From: Paralithodes platypus
Taxonomy: Eukaryota; Arthropoda; Malacostraca; Decapoda; Lithodidae
DNA: 64,000 nt
NCBI GenBank assembly: GCA_032716605.1
Contig: CM064509.1
Span: 37,915,921 to 37,979,920 of the forward strand
Reading direction: 5' to 3'
Shown here: piece by piece, positions 39,529-51,200 of the stretch
Layout of the letters: every line of letters starts with the position of its first letter
Position numbering within the stretch: the first letter of the stretch is position 1
The notes under the pieces: model-generated
What the model saw: only the letters and a program-made list of their open reading frames with translations
The model's database searches: none
Told to the model about the DNA's origin: nothing
Program-made: the position numbers and the translations under genes

Positions 39529-39814
39529 CCACTATAGGGATTTTTTTGTAGACTCTTTTCTCACTCATGTTTAGCCCCATTGCTTTTGATATAAAATGTT
39601 CGCCCCGTTAGTTTGGCGATTTTAAGAACTTTCACTCCATTTTAAGACCTTTCGTGCCATTCAGGCGACTATTTTTTCCTGGCGAGCCTGTAATTTAAGA
39701 GGATTTGGCGGGGAAATTTTTCTACCGAAAAATGTACAAATTTATCTTGAAAGAGGGTCAAAGGGGTGTAATTTCAAGCTTGATGGAAGTCTACGAAACA
39801 CTAAAAACCTCCCC
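39529..39814. mobile_element. Family F element, uninterrupted copy
   Basis: TTAA|GGGGAGATTTCCACTATAGG ... CTAAAAACCTCCCC|TTAA, 286 bp. Flanking TTAA and short GGGGAG/CTCCCC TIRs. Confidence 0.8.
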
Positions 39815-39829
39815 TTAATCTGGCTACCG

Positions 39830-39975
39830 TAACACTATTTTTGTGCAGTTTAAAAAGGATCTCCAGCATTAAACAGGTTCGAAGTAAATCTTAACCCATT
39901 TTGCTACCACAGAACCTTCTTTAAACTGCACACAATCTTCTAAATATAGCTACAATAAAATAGAAAAGAAATAGC
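39830..39975. repeat. Dispersed repeat I
   Basis: tttaaactgcacacaatctt and ctaaatatagctacaataaa recur at 44735-44850 and, weaker, at 47815-47905. Confidence 0.55.
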
Positions 39976-40337
39976 CGGTATAAAGGGGTCAAGGCAAACT
40001 AACTTATTATACTATGAACGCTGTATTATTTCTACACTTGCTTATAGTAATACCCAACTAAAATTCTGTACTATAAAAATTTGGGATACAATTATGTACT
40101 CTCAACACTAGATAGCGGCAGCCCTACGAAAGAACCAAATTTGAAAACTAAATCTACGAAAGAAACTAATTTGAAAACTAAAATATCTTGTGGAAGTTTC
40201 CCACAATTTTAATCCCATGCCCATAATTATAGACTCTTCTCCAGTGCTTTACAATAAGCCTGCAAAGCCCAGCCAAGCGATAATCCCAACATTAGTCTGA
40301 AAATAGGCCTAGTCAGCCATGGCCATTAAAACCCCTT

Positions 40338-40568
40338 CAGCAGTGTGACTTACATTTAGCATAATTCAAAGGTTTACAGATTTTCATACCCCTCAAATTC
40401 GTGCCATAATTTCAGTGGGTAGCGAGACAATTTAATTCCCATTGTATTGAAGTAGTGGGACTTGCTATACATTTAGCATAATTCAAAGGTTTACAGATTT
40501 GCATGCCCCTTATATTCATCCCATAATTTCAATAGTTATCGAGAAAATTGAATTCATTGTATTGAAGA
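40338..40568. repeat. Two-copy tandem of about 115 bp
   Basis: acatttagcataattcaaag, gtttacagattt and ccataatttca occur in the same order in both halves. Confidence 0.75.
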
Positions 40569-40851
40569 GGTTTTAGAAACTGATCATCTCGCCTTACAAG
40601 ACTGCCTACACTTAAAGGTATAATTAATTCAGATCTATAGACTTAAAACACTGAAGATTACAATCATTGATACAGTACATACAAAAATATTGATTAAAGA
40701 CAGATTTGCATAATTTAGAGTTATATACAGTACAAGAATGACCGTGCAAGGATTTATCATTTAAAATTAATTTAATGCAGTAATTATCTATCGGGTAGGT
40801 AGAGTAACTGGCTGCACTAAATCATTAACATTCTCACCGACCTCTGACTAA

Positions 40852-41054
40852 AGCCGCTGTCACACGAGCGCTTTTTCAGTCAATTTTCCAAGAGCAAGTT
40901 TTTTCACTTATTATTTCGGGACTTTTTCGCACTGGTATCGGTAACTAGATTGAAGGTAGATTAGGTTAGGCGGCTGAATTCAGATAAAGTGTAATTTGTT
41001 AAGCTTCCAGACCATAAAAATTGCTCGAAATAGGGCTCGTGTGACTCTCCGGCC
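40852..41054. mobile_element. MITE family J, copy 3
   Basis: AGCCGCTGTCACACGAGCG ... GCTCGTGTGACTCTCCGGCC with TAA on both sides, 203 bp. Confidence 0.86.
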
Positions 41055-42158
41055 TAACTATCACAGTGACATCCCGCCAATTACAAACTTTACACTATGC
41101 CACATTTACAAATCAAGGAGACTTTCATCTATAAGGTCTATAATTGTCTTGGTCTCAGTTTTGGCTTCTTTAGTTTGCAAGTTTTAAATTTTAATATAGC
41201 AGAGGCTAGGTTGGATTAAATATAATTGCCCATTTATATTAGAAAACGCTGGTGAAGTTGCAAATAAGATATTTAGAACTTATTGTCCATACAATTTCTG
41301 GAAGTTTTTCAGGACCTTTAGACATATCTATCATCATACAACTTTGATCTATCTTATCTATTTACTCAGGCCCAATCCCCACTTAAAACTACTGTACTCT
41401 ATTCTTTCAGCATAAGATCCTTATCTAAGGGAATTTATCTTTTAAGACCCTATAACCAACAAAATATAGTGAAAAGCCAAGATAATGAGGATATAATTAA
41501 ACTGAAAGTAGATTCACGATTCTAGAGCAGATTAACCAGACCACTGAGCTCCATACGGAACTCTCATAGGTCACGATTCTAGAAATTTATAGATATTGTA
41601 GGGGTCGGTTGTAGGCATCAATCCAATATGGAAGGATCACACTTTAATCAAATTAAGTCTGCAAATTAAACCAGGTGGTAAAAAACAAAAAGTAAAGTAA
41701 TCCTTATATTCCACACTTAAAGAGTTATTATTTCCCCATATGCCAAGTGCTCACAACCTCTTCATATCTAGAATGCATAAATAAAAAGTGCTAAAATAAT
41801 TCTTCCCAATCTTTTATCTTCGGTCTTTTCTATGTAAATCATTCCCAGTATTTAATTTATTCGATTTTGTAGCCCCTAGAAAATTCTTAAATATCTTCCA
41901 GCCTATTTCAAAAGAAATTTTAATATTCGTAAATTGACAATGTCAATAAAACTTCTAATTAGATTAAAATGTTTTTCAAAACTACTATACATCTTCCAAA
42001 ACATATTAATCTCAAAAACACAAATTTTAAATAAAGACTAAATTCCGTAGATCATTCCATCTTTAAAAAAAAAAAAAAATTGTATTTAGCTCCCAACTAT
42101 CTTAATTTTCTCTAGGCTAGACTTAAATTTATTCTACCAACAACTTATTTCATAGTCT
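41055..42158. other. AT-rich sequence downstream of LAMP
   Basis: It probably contains the LAMP 3' UTR. Several TTTATT (antisense AATAAA) hexamers occur, for example 42128-42133 and 41856-41861, but I cannot choose between them. A 5'-truncated LINE B tip lies at 41350-41383. Confidence 0.4.
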
Positions 42159-42298
42159 TCAGACGGACTGGTATGCCCCTGAGCGGCGCCGACGACCCAC
42201 CAGGTAGGCAATAAGGACAATGACCACCAGAGCAGCCAGTGCACAACCCACGGCGATCGGTACAATGTCAGAAGTCTTGTCCGCTGGACAAGTAGTTC
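42159..42298 (-). CDS. LAMP exon 5, membrane span and sorting tail
   Basis: It encodes [10 protein letters not shown] with the fourth cysteine (Cys337), the span [20 protein letters not shown], then [15 protein letters not shown] and TGA at 42161-42159. This closely parallels vertebrate LAMP1 (IPIAVGGALAGLV, ending GYQTI). The residue before the sorting Tyr is Ala rather than the usual Gly. Confidence 0.94.
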
Positions 42299-45200
42299 CT
42301 GCAAACATAAATTAGGATTATAATTTAAAAGGCAAAACTAATCAAAATTGCTATATGGAAACCTCTTAAGCAAAATAATCAACCACATACGGTGTACATT
42401 ACTAGAGCTAGTTAAACGGTTTCCCAAGCAAACTACTCACAAAATAATCAACCACATACGGTGTACATTACTACTGGAGCTAGTTAAACTGTTTCCCAAG
42501 CAAACTACTCACAAAATAATCAACCACATACGGTGTACATTACTACTTGAGCTAGTTAAACAGTTTCCCAAGCAAACTACTCACAAAACACACTAGTCAC
42601 TTTCAAGGAATTAGTAAATTTGTTAATGCAAACAGACTTAATTATATAGTACCTAAAATTTACGTTAAGGCTTAGATGGAACTTTATTTACAAATTTTTC
42701 ACTTTAAAAATGGCCAAATGACTGAAGACAAACTCACCTTGCACAAAGTCGCTTTCACTTGGAATTTCATTGAATGCCTGAATATGCATGCCCTTCAAGG
42801 TGGCCGTGACAGGGCTGCCATAATCCTTGTCGCCGATCATGGCCGTGACGTTCTTCATGGTGCGGCCAGAGTAGCAACTGAAACTGTGGTTCATCTTTAT
42901 GTTCACAGGGTCCAGGTCCATGTAGATCGCCAGGTCCAGGGTCTTTCCTATGGCATCACACAAATCAAATTTAGTAAACCAAGGTAAACTGCATTTTTTT
43001 TTAAACTTATTTAAATTAAAATTTAAAACTTGCAAACTAAACAAACCAATACTTGGACAAAGACAATATAAGGCAAAATAACTTATCAAAATAGCTATGT
43101 GGAAATAACGCTTACTAAAATAAAAAAACAACCCACCACATAAGGTGCTATCGGGTAGGTACCTGTAAGCATAGCATGCCTCAAGTGACTTACCAATAAC
43201 CTACATTTATTGTGCAAATAAACTAAGGAAATCGCAAAATCTAGCATTAAATTTGGCAGACCGATATTCTTCCTTGCTGCCACCTTTCTTCCATACTATG
43301 AAAAATTTCTGACTGCAACTTCGACAGGTGTTCCACCACCAGGAGAACTTATATCTGGGTGGCCCCTGGTTTTGGCACAGACTGTGCTATCGAGGAGGCT
43401 GCGTTCTATGAAGTTCCAGTTGCTATCAACATCTGGCCTAGCACCCATTCTTTCAATTTTAATCATTTTGTTATGGAATCTGTCTCAACTAGCTGATCCA
43501 TCAACACCGCTATGCATCTTTAAGCTTTGACAAATATTGTGAAACTATAACCCCTTACCTGCATCCGTGGCATTGATGAAGCTCTCATTGAGTACGATCT
43601 GAGCAGTGAATTCTGTGAGGGCCCAGGTGTGGTGAGAGTCATTTGAAGATGTGAAGGTCAATTTGATGTTGTTGGTCTGGTTGACACGGTCCCACAAGAT
43701 AGAGATCCACTGAGTCATGTTGTCCGGGGAGTGGCAAGAGCCATTCACAGCAGCACCTTCGCTTGGAACAGTCACTTTTACAATCTTGGTTTTCTGTTAG
43801 GAAGAGATTTATTAAAGAACATGCATACAGTAAAAGTTAAAAAACAAATTAATTAATTTCACCTGCGGGAAATCTCCAACTGTAATGAATTCTACAGCAC
43901 TAAGCGACGAAGGCTATATAGCACTGGAAACTGTCTTAACATGGTCTAGATTCGAACCCACGCGGCATGTCACCAACATAGCGCGTAGAGCCTTAGCCCA
44001 CGACAGCTCCATACAAGTTAAAAAGACAAGGTAATCTATTTAGCTAAAAAAACACTAAATAAGCAAATGAGCTACTTCTATGGTCCAACTCATTGAAAAG
44101 GCGACTGCTAGCTAGGATCCACCATAGTGAAACTGGCCGTCTTAGTCTGGTAGCTCATTTAAAGCCATACCAATATTATTATTTTTATTAATCTCACCAC
44201 CAAACCCCCAATGAAATTAATTAAAGTATATATGATCCACCGGGATTCAAACCCGGGTTATCACACATATTTTTGCCACCTTAACCATTACACCACCAGG
44301 ACGGTGACAGGGTTATCAGAGTTGGTGTAATGGTTTAGATGCGGATGTTATGAGTGTTCAAAATTAGAAAACTGGGAGGACCATATTATGCCTTCATTAG
44401 TTTATTGGGGTTTGTAATTTATGATTTAATTTTAAGAAAGAGGCGTTACTTTATTCTCAAGCATAGAAATTGTTAATCTCCACTCATGAGCCAAGGTTTG
44501 ATAACCAAAGTACAGTGAACAAAAGGAGAGTCCAGTAGCAAGATACGAGACTAGCATAAAAGCTAATCTCTTAGGTTATTTTCTTGCTGTAATCCATTTC
44601 AAGATTTTAAAAATAATTTGTGAATATACTGTAGCTTGGGGGAAAAAATAAAAACCAATTAACCACTTCTGTACCGGCAACATCCTTTTGACTATATTCT
44701 GCCTACTATTAGACTATTTCATTCAGCTTAAAAGGGGCCTCTAGCAATTAACAGGCTTTGAACTATCCCTACTTAACCCTTTTTACCAACAGATTCTTCT
44801 TAAACTGCACAAAATTGTTTAAATATAGCTTTAATAAAACTAAAATGAAGTCTGTACAAGAGTTAAAATGTGGTGCATACTCAGACAGCCAGCCAGTTTT
44901 TGGTATGGTTGGACCTATTAACCCAGTATAGAAGTCTCTCAATGTGCATTGTATTAAAGGGGGTGGTACTCTATTTAAGGACCCCTTCTCCCTCATCTTT
45001 AGCATATTAGTTTGAAGTTTTAGGACTCTTTCCATTAGTTTGGAGATTGAGACCTTTTGCCTCATTTGCTACAGAACTTTGCTTTATAGGTTAAAATATA
45101 GCAATTGGTTCAACTGTATAAATACTCGCGTCTAGCCTACCTTTGAAATTAGAAAATACCAGTACCTGTATATGCCTATTTTCTTAGATCTTCACCCCTC

Positions 45201-48200
45201 TCCACTCACTTTATAACCTTCAACTCCTCAACAATTGTTAATATTTCTTTCATTCTTGCCCCCGCTTCCTTGCCTCTACAACTTTTAGATAGTGCGAGGC
45301 ATAGTAGTCTGTTTAGAGGGGTAGGTTCATTACAGAGCCCATATCCTATCTGCCCACCAAATTTTGTGAAAATCTATTCATAACTAGCCTATGGGAGATA
45401 TTTTTTAGAGACAAACTAAAGAGGAAACAAACATCCATCCAACTTAACCCCCTCACGTTCTTGACGCAATTTTGAGCCTATTAGGGATACTTTAAAGCCT
45501 TTGTTACCATCAGGGGTATTTAGAAACTTTTAGTTCAGTTACTTTAACCTCTGCAGTTATCTTTGAGTTAGCTGTGGGCAGGAAACTAATTTTAGAGGTA
45601 ATTATAAGAGTGAGAGAACTATTTCTTATTGCTAATCTGGCAACCTCTGCATCATATAGTCGTGAGGGGGTTAATAAGTAGATAATAAATGGTCCAGGAC
45701 TACTAAAGCCAGTATCACTAGTTTTTATAGTCTACATTCTATGATCAACTTTTTGCACTGGTATCAGAAACTAGACTGACAGTATATGAATTTAGGCAAG
45801 AAATATTTTATATGTTTACCTCATAAGCTGCCAGACCAGTGTGGAGGATAAATGTTTAGGGAAAAAGCGCTCTTGATACCGGCTTAAACAAGCATTGTAC
45901 GAGAAGTACAGTACAAACTTTCAAAAATCTCTTATATACTAAAGGAACATGACAGTACTGCATTTAGAACTTCTAGACAGTAAAATTCCCTTAAAAAACT
46001 TAATCCTTACCTTGTCTGTAAGTGTGTAATTGATGGAGAAGCTAATGTCTCCATCAATCATGAGACAGGTGACATTGTCGTTAGTCACATTGTATTTGTA
46101 GTGGAAGTCCGGCTTAGGGGTGGTCACTGGGCTTATCGTGGTGGTCGTGGTGGGGCTGGTGGTGGTTTCTGGGGTGGTGGTAGTTTCTGGGGTGGTGGTG
46201 GTTTCTGGGGTGGTGGTGGTTTCTGGGGTGGTGGTGGTTTCTGGGGTGGTGGTGGTTTCTGGGGTGGTGGTGGTTTCTGGGGTGGTGGTGGTTTCTGGGG
46301 TGGTGGTGGTTTCTGGGGTGGTGGAGGAGGTGGTGGTGGTGGTGGTGGTAGTTTCTGGGGTGGTGGAAGGGGTAGTGGTTTCTGGGGTGGTAGAGGGGGT
46401 AGTTGGTTGTGGTGTGGTTGTAGATTCAGGGGTAGTCGTAGGGTCTACAGGACTTTCTGTGGTAACTAGTTCATCCCCAATAGTTTCGGTTGCATCTTCT
46501 TGTGCACACACCAACGTCCCTAGAAGAAATTTATATACCGTAAAGTAATTTCCTTCAAACATTTAGTAATACTAGTTTATTCGCTGTAAGTAGGCGAGAA
46601 ATCATAACCTCTATCCTCCAACTCAAAAAAGACTAGAGCACCGGTAATCTAGCTAATATTTCTACCATTTGGGAAGAGTCAGGCAAGGAATACGTATAGA
46701 GTAATCTAGCTAATATGTTAACCATTTGGGAAGAGTCAGTCGAGGAATAGATGTGGAAATCTATAGTCAATTTGGTCTAGCCCTTCTTGAGTTACAGAGG
46801 ATAGGTAATCATTTCTCGCCTACTAACAGCGAATAGTCTATTCTACCTACCTAATTTACATTCAGAGCAACACATACCAAATTTGTAGTCCCGGATGAAA
46901 AGCTAGTTATATATTAGTCAACCAATATTTCTAAAGTTTCAATATTATAATTTAAAACTTGCAAAATAAACAAACCAAAGCGTATACAAACAGTAAAAAA
47001 AAAAATATATATATATATATATAATATACTGTAAACAAAATTGCCTCTCACCCACCCTCCCTATATTAAAATATCTGGGACTATGCTTTCCAACTAACTC
47101 ACGAGGCAGAGGTTATTGATAAGAGCTTTCAAGATCTTTCTTGCATCATTTGTTTTCACTCCAATACATGGCAGCACCTTAACCCTTTCAAGATCTAATA
47201 CAAATAAAAAAAATCTGGTAATTATTAGATTTTATTCAGATTAGGAAGGGTATATGGAAGTCAGAGGGTTGTTGTTGTTGTTGTTGCGGTTGCGGTTCCC
47301 CAGGCTGCCTGGCCGAACAGCCCCAAGTAAGACCAAGGCCATTACCGAGTGCCCCACAGAACCCTCCCTGCCTACCACAATAAAGCCTGGGTGACCGAAG
47401 CCACTCCATGGCGGGGAGCTGAGGAGGGTGCGGAAACGCCCGGGAAACCAAAGCCCCACCCAGGGCCCGGTGCCTCTCAGCAATTATGAAGAGAAAGTTG
47501 AGGGGCAAAGGAAAAATGTGACTCTTTGGCTTCCAATCTTGGTAGATTGGGAGGTCAATCCACGGAAGAGCCGCCGTCACTTGAGATCTAGAAAACATAT
47601 AAGTAAAAGGAACAGTCAGATTAAGCTATGGGTATGGCAGAGATGGCTCAGTTCTCACTCTGATAGACCAGCCCATCACCACATGACTAGAACCCAATCC
47701 TCTCGGCATCACCTAGGAAAGGCCCTAGAAAGCCGCCTTTGGCTGGGGGATAGCTCCCTTATTTCAACCCCTTTCGGGGTTGGGCACCCACCTAGTCAGA
47801 GGGTTGAAGGAGATAGTCTTTACCTTTTTAATACCCACAGATCCTCCCTAAGCTGCATAAAATCGTATAATGATAGCCAAAATAAACTGCTAAAACGCAT
47901 CAAGAGCTTCAAGGGGTTAATTAGATGGGTGTGTAGACCTAAGTAAGAATTCTGAAAGGGGGAAAATGCAATATTTGCATTCTATTAGCATCCAATTTAG
48001 ATTTTTCCTATGTGAAATTAAGTCAGACTTTAGAGAAAACACTCAGCATTAACATTTAAAATATCCGCATCTGCAAATAGTTAAAAAAAACAAAGGCGAA
48101 TTGGCCTATTAAAGGGAAAGAGAGTTAAAGCAGTTGGTAGAGGGATTTAGATTTTACTGCCGAGACGCCCCTACATCACACTGAAAATTAGTAGCCCACA

Positions 48201-51200
48201 AGCAGGCTGCAGGGATGTGCAACACTATTTAATTTCAGCACCCAATCACATTTTCACAGATAGGAAGTACATTAACGAAGGCGGGGCTGGTTGGGGGGAG
48301 GGGCATCGACGAACAGGTGCATGGGGGCGGTTCGTTAGTGGCCACCCCTTCGGGGATCACTGCGTCAGGCAATAGATATAGATGAAGGGAAAATATCACT
48401 GTGCCGCTGATCATGACTTTCCTATGTTCCCTCTTAAATTATTAATCCCTTATCTGCCATTCCCTACCGCTACCTTAAGAACATTGTCTAGGCTGCACGG
48501 TTAGCAATCGGCACCAGGTCATGTGCATAGGCAGACCCGGCCTAAAATCTTGACAGGGCCTCCTAGACCAACATCCACAGAGAACTCCCTATGCTTAACT
48601 TTCATTCTCACTGCCACTTCCTCATTACCACTCATCTACGCCAAGTTCTCATGGCCCGCTGTATAACTTCTCTGGGCACCCTGACAAAGGCCGAGTTCCC
48701 GGTTTTTCCCCCCCAAAGTACTTCTTGGGCTGCAACTATAAACATAGGATCAGTATTGCCACAGCCTGGCATGAAGCTAATCTGTATCTTTTTGTTCCGC
48801 AGGCTGTCTAACCGAAGAGCCCCAAGGCCCCGAGCAAGGCCATAACCAAGCGCCCCCCCACAGAACCCTCCCAGCCTATTCTACTTTTTCCCTAAACCAC
48901 TTCCTATTAATCCTCCCCACCTCAAATATGTGAGAACTGCGCAAACTATTCAGTGTGGCTATCACAACGTTTATTTTTTTTCACTAGAGGTTCCACCCAT
49001 ACCGCACTTATCGAAATAGTCAAAAGCATTTCACATTATCAACTCCCTCTCGCTAGTTTCCAACAATCTCTACACTGCAAGGTTGCAGCTCTCAAGTGTT
49101 ATTCAGAGTTCTCTCAGTGCAAACCCCTCCCTTGCAGCCAGGGTGTCAAACTAATACTGTAGCAAGTTTTATAATTTTTATGGTACCATTATAGAAATTA
49201 TAGTAAAAATTGTGGTGTATATACAGTACATTTCAAATTTTGTCTTTGGAAGTGGTAAAAGGCCAAAACAATTCTATTTCACTTTTTGTTTATTCTTCTT
49301 CATATTAAAGTCTTCACTCAAAATTGCTCCGTTTGACACCCTGCTTGCTGCGAGTGCGAGGCACCCAGCCTTTCAACACCATCCCACCAGGGTGTCAAAC
49401 GAAGGCCGAATATATTATTTGAGTCTTTATTGTTGTCCATGTAAAGCTTAAATTATGGCTTAAAGTTCATATTCTGTCTTTGGAAGTGATAAAATGCCCA
49501 AAACAATGCTAGATCATATTTGTCTTTTATTCCTTCTAATATTCACACAAGTCTTCAAACAAAATTGCTCCGGTTTGGCACTCCGCGTCCCACACCTATT
49601 GACCAACTAACCAGGCCAAGATTTGACAAATATTCCGTCTTCTACCTATAACTTAAACTGCTTTAAATTTGGTGTTTCCAGGTATTTTGACCACATTCCT
49701 TTAATTTGAATCATCCTTTTGACTCTAGGAGAGAACTTTTACAGGCAACCTGCCTTTTATCTCCTTACACATGTAGAAGTCTTCAATGCTGCCCTTCTAC
49801 GTTCTGCTTTGTTAAATTGGCAAGCAACCCACTCATCCGGGTCTCTACTACCTAACGAGTGACGTCGGGTGTCAGGGACAGTCTATATAATTATGCCATA
49901 CATTCCAAGGTTGCAATGTCTGTCACAAGGGTATCAAGAACATCGATGGTTCTCCACAACAAATTGTTGTGCGATTTTCGTTCATAGTGGATTTATACAC
50001 AGGACCGTCTGAAGTAAATAGGCTACTGTATTTACCCATTAATCCAAGTCCAACAATAGGTTGGTTGGGTTGGGTTAGGGAAGATGAAGTTTCAGCCCCC
50101 TACTGGCAAAATCCCACGCAAACCCGGTTCTAGCTTTAAACTAGACAAATTAAAAGGTCAAGGTTGATTTTATACTACAGTACTGTATAATGGGTACTGT
50201 ACCTCAATAATTGAGTTATACTGTATATGCAATCTTTAAAACACTTAGGCCCTATATCACTCAAATACAGGTCAATGAATAATGGTTCCATAGGGATTGG
50301 GCCCATACGGAATATACGGTACGGAATTGGAACCTAACCTAAGTGGGCCCAATCCCGTGGTCACCATGCATGATCTTAGCACCGGTAGGCCTATAGAGGA
50401 TAACAAAATACCCAAATTACAGTGAAAAAGGGAAACCATAAATATGTAAAAATTTACCTATGGTCCCGTTAAAATGTCAAGTAACTATTAAAAACTGTTT
50501 AGGGGGACTAGTTAGAACTTTTAGGAGGTTTAATTGAAGGTCGGAAATCAGTATTTACCGAGAAATAAAAGTCTTGCAATGTTTTACGGGAGGGTCTGTA
50601 CGCCGCCACATATGCGCGGCCCCGCCCACTGCCCAAAATGTACAAATGTTATATTAGATTTGATTAACCTAACTCAACCCTAATATAATATATAACATTA
50701 CCTGGGAAAGAGCGGGCAGGGACCCTGGGTGACTCAGTGCATTTTAAGACTTATTTCTCAGTAAATCCTGATTTCAGACATGCAATTAAACATCCTACAA
50801 GTGCTAACCAGTCCCCGAACAGTTTTTAATAGGTTACTTGAGGATATTTTAACGGGACCATAGGTAAACATTTATCCATATATCTACTGCAAAGATTGGT
50901 CAATATTTACGAGTCCCACCACAGCTGGGATCTCATTTTTAACGGTAGTTTTGGGTTCCTATCATTCTATGCTTCATTGCTATACTTTTTATCCACCGGA
51001 AAATATTTTTTTCTTTGTTTTTTTAGCATTAACCTAACCTAACCTAACCTAACAGCCCCCAAATACATTTAAGTTAGGTTAGGTTAATGCTATAAAAAAA
51101 AAATATATATATATATATTTTCCAGTGGTTAAAAAGTATATAGCAATGAAACAGAATGATAAGAACCCAAAGCTACCCTTAGAACTGAGATTCCAGCTGT

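Larger units (their letters stand above)
48950..49800 (+). mobile_element. Old LINE family 1 copy split by hAT-like MITEs (LAMP intron 1)
   Basis: 48980-49135 reads [46 protein letters not shown], a diverged match to 5105-5310. 49625-49795 ([24 protein letters not shown]) matches its 3' end. The intervening 49139-49590 is a later insertion. Confidence 0.7.

Noticed and set aside
42348..42596. 82-codon frame with a 24-residue repeat
   Set aside because: It arises from a tripled 66-bp segment of repeat A inside LAMP intron 4.
44230..44320. Functional tRNA gene
   Set aside because: The A and B boxes are good, but the acceptor and anticodon stems do not pair and a SINE body follows. The same applies to 25240, 25465, 31128, 53757 and 62955.
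46101..46548. Gly/Trp-rich and Val-rich + strand open frames
   Set aside because: They are shadows of the antisense TTTPET coding repeat. The 18-bp repeat keeps several frames open.
45939..46562. 207-residue single-exon protein starting [14 protein letters not shown]
   Set aside because: Its first 14 residues are translated intron. The splice acceptor tcttctag at 46520 joins instead to a signal-peptide exon at 54051-54096, and its last residues run past the donor at 46011.
47428..47946. 172-codon + strand open frame
   Set aside because: It starts in the antisense SINE S and runs into unremarkable intron sequence. No domain or codon signal.
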